This document shows, one piece after another, positions 38,482 to 49,104 of a stretch of 64,000 bases of DNA. The notes under the pieces were generated by a model. That model saw only the letters and a program-made list of their open reading frames with translations. It was not told the DNA's origin and ran no database searches. The stretch is from Mortierella sp. BCC40632 (taxonomy: Eukaryota; Mortierellomycota; Mortierellomycetes; Mortierellales; Mortierellaceae). Within the stretch, counting starts at the first letter, position 1. Each line of letters opens with the position of its first letter. The position numbers were made by a program, and so were the translations under genes. The stretch spans positions 1,045,501-1,109,500 of the forward strand of contig WAEK01000009.1 of the NCBI GenBank assembly GCA_011634665.1, given 5' to 3'.

Positions 38482-39364
38482 CTACATCGGTGACTCGTCG
38501 TTTTTCGGCAATATTGAAGGACAAGCAACTGAGGCTCTCTGAAAAAGATGCTGTAGGGTAACATTCGGGAGACACAGCGTAGGATTACTTCTTGAAAGAA
38601 GAAAGGTCGGGCTAAAGAAAACGGGTGCGCTAGAGCAATGGATATAGGGCTGCATGGCCAGTTGACGCATACATGTGCGAACCACCCCTTGTTGAATGTT
38701 GAGAGTAACGCTGTCTGGTGCATAGAGTGATTTTGCTTCGGCTGACACCCTCAGTTGGATGTTCTACTAAGATGGTGATATCTGGAGGCGATGGGGGTGA
38801 TGTGGGAAGATTCCTTTCCGTAACAAATAACCTTCTGTCGTTCCGCGTGCCATGATTATGAGCAGCTTCACTCTGATTGAAGGTTACCGCTGCCCTACTC
38901 TGATTGAAAACTACCACTGCTTTGCTTTAGTAGATATTGGCCTCATTCAAATACCTCTATGGAATTAAAACAGTCGCCGACATATTCTTCTTTTTCAAAC
39001 TCTCGAAATTCTTTGTTGATTCTGAGAGAGACGCGTCTTGCGCAAGAACTGCCGTCTTCTTTGCTATTGCTGAACTGGTTGCCTCAAGTTCCCGTTGTGC
39101 TTTATCAACCGAAAGCTGTTGCACCCATGTGGTCCAGAACTCCGTCAGGCGGTTCTTCATAAAGCTGTCGTACGCGTTCTGAAGTGATTGGCGGCGCTTT
39201 GCGCCAAGGTGATGTGATCTTAGCAGTTTTGAGTAATAGGCAAGTGCGCTGTTCTGGTCTGTAAGCACAAAGTTTTTGACAAACGATGGAAAGTTGACAT
39301 GCTTGACCCATCGACCTTCCAAAGTCCTCCTGTTCTCCTGCGTCCATTCAATGTACGCGTCCAT
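38482..39364 (-). pseudogene. Degenerate hypothetical protein gene (island remnant)
   Basis: A 135-codon minus frame (39364-38957) begins MDAYIEWTQENRRTLEGRWV and has ordinary coding character, with aromatic and charged residues in a helical pattern. Near its end an adjacent frame looks better coding (NKEFREFEKEEYVGDCFNSI, then a stop), suggesting a frameshift. Further minus-strand coding-like pieces follow in different frames at 38917-38630 and 38748-38482, and a short one near 38440-38330 (LLLDQAEGINPEQRIPRVYL). No continuous multi-exon model could be built, so decay is more likely than introns. The family is not one I can name; it may be the N-terminal part of the family whose C-terminal part survives at 40.2-41.3 kb, but that is a guess. 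Confidence 0.4.
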
Positions 39365-39492
39365 TGTGCTAAACAGAATTACAAATCAACTTGATTGCAG
39401 GACAAAATGGGGTTGTTAATAAAAGTCATTTGCAGTACAACGCGTTATTCCCGAGACTGGTGGAAAGGAAGAGCAAAGGTAGCTTCAGCATG

Positions 39493-39630
39493 GAGGTCCC
39501 AGCCACCAACTCGGGTTAGGTTGGGCGGCCATGCCAAACAACAATGTCGCGACTACCTCTCCAGTCGGCGTGGGGAGTGTAAACTGGTACCCATGCTAGA
39601 TTTAAGAGGGGCAAGCCGCTTTGTTGACAA
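39493..39630 (+). repeat. Direct repeat, copy A
   Basis: Shares with copy B the blocks GGTTAGGT, GCCAAAC, TGTCGC, CAGTCGGCG, ACTGGTACCCA-GCTAGA and GCCGC in the same order, with scattered substitutions and small gaps. No terminal inverted repeats seen. Noncoding. Confidence 0.7.
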
Positions 39631-39675
39631 TGCGCTCTGCACTTCTCCCACAATAGCTACTGATGATCCGCCAGT

Positions 39676-39813
39676 GGAGAGGAACTACCACCCATCAGGT
39701 TAGGTCGAACGGCTCCACTGTGCGGCCAAACCTGTCGCAACCACCCTCCCAGTCGGCGAGGGGAATCTTAACTGGTACCCACGCTAGACCTAAGGAGGGC
39801 AGGCCGCATTGAC
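39676..39813 (+). repeat. Direct repeat, copy B
   Basis: Second copy in the same orientation, about 180 bases downstream of copy A. It has an extra dozen bases between GGTTAGGT and GCGGCC. Divergence between copies suggests an old duplication or two insertions of one short element. Confidence 0.7.
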
Positions 39814-40241
39814 AGATTGTTTTTACATCAGTTGGAGTAGAAGGAGTCTATTACCTTCAATTATCAAGCTGTGCGAGCGGTATTTAGCTATAGTTGGTGA
39901 TGAAGAAGCAAGGGCGTGTTGAGCCCAAGAAAACAATTCACATTATTGTCTAGCGTCCTCCCTAAGGTAATGCACATGCGCTCTTTTTTTTTTTTTTTTT
40001 TTTTTTTAGCCGTGAAGACAGGTAGAAAGGTGGAGACAACTAGAAAAAAAAGAAAGAAAGAAAGAAAGAAAGAAACAGCAGGTGGAGACAGGGTGTGAGT
40101 GCGAGCACGGGTTGTCCATGCACACATGCGACATTTAACATTTTTCATTTCTAGTCCATGTGATCTTATCACCGCCTCCTCCGCCTTCTCTTTCTCCTCT
40201 TCTTCCTCCTCTTCCGTCACCACCACCACCACTACCAATGA

Positions 40242-41283
40242 CGAGAGATATCCTCATCGGCACCATCTAGCCGAGCGCGTACCAAAAGCGCCAGCAACAG
40301 CAGTGACAGCGGAAACAGTAGCCCATCATCGGGCCAGATTGCAACTATGAAAACTCTCTTCAAGGACAACTTTGAAAAGTTTAATGGGAATGCCTGGTCA
40401 CCTGTCGTCAGGTATCATTGTTGATGATCTGCTGCGAAGGAAGATCGAGAGCTTGGACTACGAGAGTGCGCTCCATAGCTTTGTGATCAAGGACGTTGAG
40501 GGACTGCTCGAGTTATTTGAAAACTCGAATGACAGGGAGGATATTAGGCAAGGCGAGAGGCTGCCGCCTCTTTCTGTTGCCGAGTATGGCTTTCTCGAGC
40601 AGTATAATCTACCGCCTAAGGATTTGATAGAGTTTGTCGCCACTCACGGATGGCGCAATGTTGGCGACACCCTCCAGAACAAGCCGTCGGACGAGTTCCA
40701 GGATATCGTCCATGCATGTATCACCCATGTGCTAAGGGCCTACCAAGAACATAGCCTCATTCCTCCCACTGACTCTTCAGAATCCTGGTACAACTACCGT
40801 TTGTGAGGGTTTCTCCCTTATGCACTCGGTCGACCTAACACTTTGGAGTACAAGCTAGGTGAGGTTGCTTCAGAAGCCTCGGGGTCTCCTCGCAACAAGT
40901 CGCGTGGTCGTCGCGAGAGCGTATTGGTCATAAGATGGACGGGATGGTGGTAGTCGCGAACCGGATGCTTGAAATCCTTCATTTAGAGGTCTCCAAGAAG
41001 GATGGTGGGAACAGCACGAAACGTCTTTATGATACAAAAAAACCCGTTCAAAGTCATGAAGGATGCCCGCGATGCCATCCGCGAAAAGACAGCTCAAAAC
41101 GTTCGAGACAAAGTTGTCACACATGGGCTACGAATCTCAGGGCCGCTAGCGACAATCTTCTCGTTGAGGCAATGTCCTGGCCGATTCTACCAGGCTACTG
41201 AAGAGACAAAGATGTCCTTCTCCTCCACTTGGAAAGACAGCGACACAGGTACAATAATTGCTATCATCATGGGAGTACTATGA
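40242..41283 (+). pseudogene. Decayed gene, copy 2 of the island family, possible PD-(D/E)XK-like domain
   Basis: Four successive coding-like plus frames cover about 1 kb. (a) 40242 to about 40408: Ser-rich start, then KTLFKDNFEKFNGNAWSPVV. (b) About 40409-40930: RRKIESLDYESALHSFVIKD through SWYNYRL, interrupted by TGA at 40804, then GFLPYALGRPNTLEYKLGE. (c) About 40914-41020: GHKMDGMVVVANRMLEILHL then EVSKKDGG. (d) About 41020 to the stop at 41281: MIQKNPFKVMKDARDAIREK through GRFYQATEE. Three frameshifts and one nonsense change, with no usable splice sites at the breaks, mark it as a pseudogene. The D-G, spacer, L-E-V-S-K-K-D arrangement in (c) recalls the active-site layout of PD-(D/E)XK nuclease-like domains, but that is inference. 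Large lineage-specific families of such hypothetical proteins occur in Mortierella-like fungi. Confidence 0.7.
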
Positions 41284-41379
41284 CTCAGGAAAGCTATCTT
41301 GGCAATGGATATATTTGTCACTAGGTGGACCGCATTACCCAATGACGGTCAGAAGCCTGGGGAATACGGTGAATCAGAC

Positions 41380-41492
41380 TAAGTGTTTCTCAAAAGTCGG
41401 ATGATATCCAACCCGACCTTTTTTTTTGGACGGAGATAACACAGGGAAAAAAAAACCGGATCGGATATCATCCGGCTTTTGAGAAACACTTA
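41380..41492. mobile_element. 113-bp fold-back element (MITE-like), TA-flanked
   Basis: Left arm 41380-41409 and right arm 41463-41492 are 30-base inverted repeats differing at one position (TAAGTGTTTCTCAAAAG, then T or C, then CGGATGATATCC). Similarity continues weakly inward to a T-rich/A-rich middle. If the outer TA on each side is a target duplication, the terminal inverted repeat begins AGTGTTTCTC, which fits Tc1/mariner-type MITEs. It has no coding capacity and lies about 100 bases past the pseudogene. Confidence 0.75.
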
Positions 41493-42700
41493 CTGTCGGT
41501 GATTGCATGGCGCCTACAATGACGACTCCTCAACTTCTGCCTACCGCTTCAGCTGCCTCTATCGAGAACATTATCCCTTTAGTTATCTAACGGAGCTTCC
41601 TCTTCCTCTACCTCTTCATCTCCCTCCTTCCTCATCATATTTGTACTTGCAAAGAACCAATAAAAAGATACTGCTAATACTCTTTTACACGTTTGACTCT
41701 CAAGATTTTGACTAGTCTGCACCAACTCTGCTTCATAAGAGCTATAGAAGTTCGATTATTAAGTACAATCCTTGGATCGCTCAAACGATTTTTTCTTTAT
41801 TTCATCGGCCTCATCCCCCAGCACCGGCAAAATTTCCTGAAAGTTGAATTGGGTATTGCCTTCTTCATCCTCAATCAAAGCGCCTAACATTGTGGCTCTC
41901 ATGAAGACTTTCTGCTTCCTCTCCATAAGCCATATTCACTACCTCTTTTTTGACTGGCAGTCATTGCAATCCCATCCTTGGATATATCCTCCTTGTCCTC
42001 AGAGTTCATAGAGGTCATGGCGGAGGCTACCCTCTGATTAATTAAACAGCATGGAATTCAACAGATTAATGTCAGCATTATCCTTCGGTCCAAGTCCCTG
42101 GACTCAATCGACGACATCTGCAAAGAGAGCTAAGGTGAGGTTGTGAATAAATGGATCTTATCTCCTCAGTTATTCCCATAACAATACCGAGTCGAGTCAT
42201 TCAAGTAATGTGGGCTATAGCATGCTCTCTTCTCTTTCAAAGAAATTGTGACAGAAAAAAAAAAAGGGAGGGAGGGGCGCATGCGCAGCGATTGAGTTCT
42301 TCTACAGATGACAGACGCGCGTTGCATAGGGTCATTATTCCACACATCCGAGCCGTTAATCGGAGAGATATTACTACTCCTTTAGGTGCCTTGACGCAGG
42401 ATATCTGCTTTCTTCTTCTTCAAAGAACGTATTTCTTGTACAAACACCAAAAAGTTCAAGACACAAATGTCTCCAATGCACATTGCCCTCCCTTTCTCTT
42501 CTTAAGTTGTGTGAGAGAGAGAGAGTGTGTGTGTGTGTGTGGTGTGTGTGTGCGTATGTGTATGTGTGCGTATGTGTATGTGTATAAATACACGCAAAGG
42601 GAAAGTAGAAGGAAAGTATTGTAGACCGAGTTAGATTCCCAGGGCAAAGGACTGTAATCAGTGCTCGGATATTTCCCATGGCTCCCTCAACTGTTTCTTT

Positions 42701-42733
<33 letters not shown>

Positions 42734-43002
42734 GTGGCGGAATGAAACTTCTCCTTTTTTTACGCCTCGTATGAAGTTTTCTGCAAATTAAATAAAAGGG
42801 GGGAAAGGGGGGCCGGGAAAGAGCCGGGCCGGGGTAGATGGAGCCAAAAGAGAAACGATTAACACTAGCGTCTCTATTTACAATCAGGTACGTCTTGCGC
42901 CGTCATTTTGAAGAAAAAAAAAATCCGAGGAGCTTTTCTTGAGAAGAAGGCAAGATTCTCCAGACTGTTTGCTAAATGCCAGGTGTGCAGCACGCCTAAG
43001 CA

Positions 43003-43049
<47 letters not shown>

Positions 43050-43050
43050 A

Positions 43051-43081
<31 letters not shown>

Positions 43082-43768
43082 CAGATAGAGAAGCAAGAGC
43101 TACAGCCCACCATCAGCATCAAATGGATTCAACCCGGCAGTGCTGCAGAAAAAGACTGCGGTTGCAGCATCATCATCAACAGCGAGAGGAGAAGAGAGAC
43201 AAGTCCACAAGGGCGGAATGCGATTCGGGTGAGAACAAAGGAAACCAGCCAACCAAACCCAGCCAGAGCCCAGCCACTTAAACTTCTCACGGGCAAGCAA
43301 GTCAACATCGTTTTTTCCTTTTTATTTTTGGGCGCCATTCGCGGATCAACCTTGTAGGCATCGTCTGACCGCAGCCATCACAACTCGACAAAGTCCATCA
43401 GCTCCATCGGGTACCTTTTTGCTCATCCTCTCCACCTGTTCTTCTCACTTTCTTCTTCTTCTTCTTCTTCTTTTCTCTCTCTCTTTCCTTCCTTCCCCCC
43501 TACTCAGACACCAGCACAACGGTCTCTTTTTTTTTTTTTTTTTTTTCTTCCGCTTTCTCTTTTCTCTCTCACTCTCTCACTCTCCCCTCCTCTCCCCTTG
43601 TGCAGCAGCAGCAGCAGTAGTATGCTGCGTCAGTTCCCATCGTTGCCACTGCTATTCTTGGCTCGTCATTGCCACAGGATCGTGCTCGCTGCAATCCCCT
43701 CCAATCTCGACCGTGGTTCTCCTCTCTCATCCCATTGATTGTGTCCTCTGCATCTACGCGTTTCTCCA
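41493..43768. other. End of the island, then leader region of kelch 2
   Basis: From 41925 to 41760 the minus strand reads a coding-like fragment (RATMLGALIEDEEGNTQFNF, then QEILPVLGDEADEIKKK), flanked by stops, probably a relic. A GT repeat sits at 42521-42560, poly-A at 42702-42731, GA and GAAA repeats at 43005-43080, and poly-T at 43526-43546. The 43380-43768 part is CT-rich and probably holds the kelch 2 promoter and leader. Confidence 0.5.
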
Positions 43769-46355
43769 ATGCCTGCATGTGTAACCCTAGCAATCCTCCG
43801 CCCCCTGATCTTCCTCCTTCTCCTCCTCTCTCCAGTCTCGATCGAAGCACTTGCACCGGTCGACCATGGCTCGCCCCAGAATCTGGCTGCCCACACCTTC
43901 CCATCCCTCTCTCCCACAGCCACATTCGCCATTACCCTGACAGAGTCCATGACCTCTTCTGTCCCAACCAACCCCCCTTCGTCTCCTCCTACGCCAATCC
44001 CAATGGTCTACCCTGCAGGCGGATATGGAGCAGGGACATGGTTCATTCAAGGAGGTTTCTACGCAGAAGGTTCCTCAACAGCTGGGTACTCGCTCAACCT
44101 GACCATCCCCTGGAACGCCTCATCACCACCATGGGTTAGTCTACCACCTGGTCCCGATATTGCAACGACATCCTGCGTCGTTTCAGTCAACAACACCTTT
44201 GTATTCCGCCAAATGACCCTTCGGGCCAAGAACCAAACCAACACCTCTTGGTCTGCTCAAGGCACGGTTGTGGCATTGGTTGGTAGTGAGGACGAAGATT
44301 ATCCATATCTCTCCTTACTTGATCTCTCATCCCAGACCTGGATTCGGAACGCTTCTCGACTTCAAATACCGCAGCGCTCTCAGACACAGGGTGTACTGCC
44401 TGTGGGGAACCCGTTGGATGGCAAGATCTATATCCGGGGCGGATATACTTCTGAGAAGTTTGATACATTGGACGTCTATGACCCTGAGATCGACACGATG
44501 ACCTCAATCCCATTACCAAAGGCTGTGACAGGAGAGGGGATGCGGATCCCTCCCTTGACCCAATGGTATAGTGCGGTCTGGAGTTCACGCCGAAGCAGTA
44601 TCCTGTATTTTGGAGGACGGTTCAGCCAGGATTACAATTATACGGAGGCGCTTGTCTTTGAGTACATCCCACAATCGAATACTTGGCAGATCTTGGAGAC
44701 CAAGGGTAGTATCCCAACACCTAGAGAAGATGCCTGCATGGCTACAGGTAAGAAGAAACGACTTTGTACTTTCTAGATGTGACTCCGCACGACTTACCAA
44801 AGAGACTTATTGTTGTTTGTCTTTTGCTCTTCTTGTTCTATTTTATGGACATTTGTGCTATTGCCTTGACAAAGATGAATCGAATTCACATGTGGTTTTA
44901 TTTGGTGGACAAGACACGTCTGGGACCTTGAAGGATGTCTATATCCTGAGCATGGACACGCTACAATGGACACAAGGAGCTAGTCCTCGAGACGGTCGAG
45001 TCGGTTTAACCTGTGCCCTCTACGAAGACGGTTTCCTAGTCTGGGGAGGTAATAGCAATGAGGAAAGCTCCTCGACTTGGCTCTCCCGTAGGACAACCAG
45101 AATTTTAACCTTTAAAGTCGATCTGTGTCAAACTCACCTCTTGCATTCCATTTCCTATCTATGATGATCGGTTCTTTTGCATCTAGGAGCCAGAGACGTG
45201 CTGCTGGCCTCACTTCACCCTAGCCAGCCTGCCATCTACAACCTCACCACCAACCAATGGACACCAACCTATCGAATGAGCTACGACCCCAAATCACTTG
45301 TCACGGACGATTCTGGAAACAACACTGGCGGTGGCAATACCACTCTTGGACTTGCTCTGGGACTCTCTATGACAGCTGTAGCCGTAGGTGCAATTTTGAT
45401 TGGGGTGCTCCTGTATCGACGCGAACGACGCAAGGCAGTCAAAAACTATGATCGATTCCAGGGCGTCATTAACATGCGAGAACTTGGGTCCGGATCACAG
45501 CCAGGATCCCCTGCTGCAGCACACTCTGTCTCGGGAAGATCCAAGGATGGTCCCAGTGGCAGTACCCATGGCAATAGCAATCGATACGAGGTTGATTCAG
45601 ATTATGAAGACCGATCTGTCTCGACGACTTCTAGGAGTAAAGGTAAGGGTAAAGAAAAGGATGACTCTGGAGGAGCACAACGGTATTCGACTCGAGACAC
45701 GACGGCCATGCCGCCTTCAGCTTATTTATCAGGCAGGGCACGGTTTGGTCAGAGAAGCGTACAGGACAGTACAGTTGGCTCAAGCTCGAATCGGAACATG
45801 AATGCCCGACATGGAGCACATCGATATTCGGACAATTCAAGCAGCGAGACAGATGAAAGCGATGAGGAAGATGACGAGTCGGACTCTGTCAATTCAGTCT
45901 ATTCTGGAAAGTATGAAGAGCACGACGCGCCTTCGGAAAGATCACCTCGTCGACGGCCATCGCAAAGCCCAAGGCACTGGTCGAGAGTGAATGAAGACCT
46001 CGATACGGGTCGGCGTAATCAACGACGGCAGCGACAACACCTACCACGACAACGACATTGGGACTCTCAAGGACAACAGGATGAGTCTCTGTCCATGCAC
46101 AAAATCGAAGTCCTCCCGAGAGGATTTTCGGATGCGTCGGATGAAATTCCTTCGAGAATGACAACCCGTTCTCGAGTTTCAAGAGAGGAAGTGGAACCGG
46201 TTCGGATAGGTGGGCAAATCCCTTTACAAGCGGGTAGGGACCCCAAACCTCTCACGGTTCCTTCAACTCTTCAGAGCGCGCCTTATGGAGAAAAAGAACC
46301 TGTTCCTCCTTCGACGCTACCACTATCTTTCTATGCCCCAAATACCCCGTCTTAA
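43769..46355 (+). CDS. Kelch-repeat beta-propeller protein with signal peptide and one transmembrane segment (kelch 2)
   Basis: Exons 43769-44747, 44875-45048 and 45187-46355 encode 773 residues; introns are GTAAGA...AAAG (127 bases) and GTAATA...CTAG (138). The start at 43769 gives a good signal peptide (VTLAILRPLIFLLLLLSPVS); an ATG ten codons upstream is an alternative. The extracellular part has kelch blades with GG turns (WFIQGGFYAEG, KIYIRGGYTSEKFDTLDVYD, ILYFGGRFSQ, VVLFGGQDTSGTLKDVYIL, FLVWGG) and many N-glycosylation sequons. A Gly/Asn linker leads to one membrane helix (LGLALGLSMTAVAVGAILIG) and a basic stop (YRRERRK). The tail of about 310 residues is Ser/Asp/Glu/Arg-rich with acidic runs (ETDESDEEDDESD), so it is probably disordered and could be phosphorylated. 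AATAAA at 46423 is a candidate polyadenylation signal. Likely a surface protein or receptor-like protein; ligand and partners unknown. Confidence 0.85.
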
Positions 46356-46585
46356 TACACTGTACGTTAGACCCAAACGACGAAAGAGCAAAATGTGAAA
46401 AAAAAAAGAAAGAAAATACTTGTAATAAACCTATCCTACTCGATCCCTTTTGCAAAACACGCGCATGACGCATGTACTTTCATGTCACTTTATGAGCCAA
46501 TGACCCGACCACCACTTGTCCAGTCTCTTGTCTCTTGCATTGCGTGACATTGTCAATGAAGTCCAACAGATATTCAGAGGAGCCT

Positions 46586-46630
<45 letters not shown>

Positions 46631-46900
46631 ACAGTGCGTCTGCTTTTTTTACGCCAAAGAAGGAACCATTGCTGGTATTCAGAGCTGAATAGCCAGTCCA
46701 TATTTCTTACTTTTGTCATAAATCATAGATCATAGAGAGAGAGTGTGTGTGTGTGTGCATGTTTGTATATGGGTTTCTTTTCTTTCATGCATGATCGAAC
46801 CTAGACTCCCTCCTCCCCTCCTTCCTCCTCTTCCCGTTCCTTCCCTTCTCCTTTCTCACACTCGTACACTCGTCTTTCTTTTTTTTTTCTTCTTCTTGTC
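46356..46900. other. Convergent intergenic region
   Basis: Lies between the 3' ends of kelch 2 (plus) and the P450 (minus). It holds AATAAA at 46423, a T run broken by one C at 46585-46628, a GA/GT repeat (46731-46758) and CT-rich sequence. No gene seen. Confidence 0.6.
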
Positions 46901-49104
46901 TTAAACTCTACGCTTGACTCGGGCCCGAAGACCATGCTCCATTGGGAGTGTGAGTGAGGGAAGATAGACTGGCTCTGTGTTGGGATCGACGAGCTCGAAC
47001 GTAAAGTTCTGGACAAGCATGGACATGAGCGTGATCGCCTCGATAGTAGCAAACTGCTGGCCCAGGCTAAGGTAGATCATTAAGAAGAATGGGGGATGTG
47101 TGTTAGGAATCATCAAATTATTTCAAGAGAGATACAGAGAGGAAGAGAGAAAGAGAGAGAGAAAAAGCAGGCTTTACCAGATTCTAGGGCCGTGGTGGAA
47201 GGCGATAAACTTGGAGGATGAAGGTCGGTCGTTAGCGATCCAGCGGTCAGGTTTGTATTCAAGAGCATCTGGACCCCAGATCTCCTTGGTCCGGCCCATC
47301 ACCCATGAACTCCAACCCACACGCTCTCCCTTGTAGACCTTGACACCATTGGGCAAGACATCGTCCTGAACACAGCCACGGGAGGTCTTGGGTACGACTG
47401 GGTACAATCGGAGAGACTCATAAAAACAGGCCTCTGCATATTTCTGTTTCTTGGTATCTTCATAAGTAGGGGCACCGCCATGCAGGATCTCCTCACATTC
47501 TTCTCGGAGTCGCTGAATGACCTCAGGGTTGGCGTTGGCCCGGTGCAAGAGATAAAACGTCCACGAGAGCGCCTGCGCGGTTGTATCTCGTCCCGCCTAT
47601 CAAAAAAGAGTGAAAAAAATGTTAGAGTTGGAAGCCAGCTCTTTTTTTTTTTCTCACTAAATAGGGAGAAAAGGACCCTTCTCTCTCTTTTCCTTCTTGA
47701 CAAGGTTATCCTTCTCCTCCAAACCCCCCCAATGACAACAATAAATATACTCACAATGATAAAGTTGAGCAGAGCATCTTTTAGGTTCTCATCAGACAGT
47801 GGGTTACCCTGATCATCCGTGGCATCCATGAACAACTGCATCAGGTCCTTCTTCTCTGAACGCTTGGTGTGTTGCTGTTGACGACGCTTCTCAATCAAGC
47901 CCAATGCAAATTCGCGGACGTATTTCGAGTCGTTCGCGACTAAATCATTCGCTCCCGAGAGCCAATCCATGACCCGGCGTGTTGGCGTCAAGTGACGGTT
48001 CGACAGGTTATGGTTAAGACGATCAAAGGCCACAGCGAATTGCGACTTGTTCTCAGGATCCTTAAGACATCCGAAGGACTCGCCAAAGGCAATCTCGCCA
48101 AACGAATCCAAAGTGTAGTGATAAAAGAGTCCGAGCAAGTCCACGGTCGTACCCTTATCGGCCACAGTGTTAAGATAATCGACTACGGTTTGGGCTTCTT
48201 GAGTAAAGACATCGGTTGTGTATTGACGGAAGGCCTTGACGTTAAAGATATGACTGGCAAGCTTTCGTTGCCATTTCCAGTGCTGAAGAATAAAAGTTGA
48301 GATAAAAAAAAAAAAGTCGGGAAAGATGCAGGATAGAGTTAGCTGCCTGTACAAGGATTTTTTTTTTCTACTTCTTTCTTTTCCGAAAGCTATCTGAACA
48401 AAAAAGGCGGATATAGCTAATAAAGCTCGGTGGGAACATCTTACCTCACCATCGGCACCAAAGATACCTAAATTAATGGGAACAAGGATGGGATGCGTGC
48501 GGAAAAGAGCGAGTCGGTCAGTTTCCAAAGTTGAAGCACATGTCAGCAAGTGAGCAAGAGACCTCGGACGGGAGGACGAAGAAAAAAGAAGAAAAGGTTG
48601 CATTGTCCCCTAACAAACTCACAATCAGTAAAAACAACAAACAAGCAGGGCTGCATTTTTTTTCCCTCCCTCTCCCTTACCTTCACCCACAAGGGGATAA
48701 AGCATGGCCTTGGCCATTTGTCCTTTCTCATATGCCCAAAAGTTGGCTCGGAGAACATGATCAACTGACTCCGGGTCGTTCACATGAATAATGCGTCCAA
48801 ATCCTGGCAATGCAAACGAAAAGACAGATCCATATTGCAAATGGTTCTTGTACAAGTATTGCAAGAACTGGTTCATGGGCAAGACAGAAAGTTCAACGAG
48901 GTTGCCGACGAGTGGGAGTCCGTTCGGGCCCTTGATGTCCGGACGAGGTCGCATGCCATAGACCGAGCGTCGGTACTTGAAGATGGCCCAAAGGGCATAG
49001 ATGCCAAAGGCAGTGGTGAGGCCGCGACGACGGAAGAATGTGGTCAAGAGTTCCTGCATCACATCCTTTGAAGGGAGAAGGGCAAGTGTCGAGGCAGCGG
49101 TCAT
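46901..49104 (-). CDS. Microsomal cytochrome P450 monooxygenase
   Basis: Minus-strand exons 49104-48681, 48467-48445, 48282-47755, 47596-47178 and 47066-46901 join in frame to 519 residues, normal for the family. The second exon is only 23 bases (IFGADGE), yet both flanking introns have good ends (GTAAGG...TTAG and GTAAGA...TTCAG). The N-terminus has a hydrophobic anchor (LTTAFGIYALWAIF), then the hinge KGPNGLPLVGN. WKWQRKLASHIF matches helix C; AGRDTT (326-331) is the I-helix oxygen-binding motif; ESLR (385-388) is the K-helix ExxR; and FHHGPRICLGQQFA carries the haem-ligand Cys465 across the last intron. The sequence looks like fatty-acid or alkane hydroxylases of the CYP52/CYP86 clan (WAYEKG, YTLDSFGEIAFG), but the substrate is inferred only. 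It needs a P450 reductase, not found here. Confidence 0.93.
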
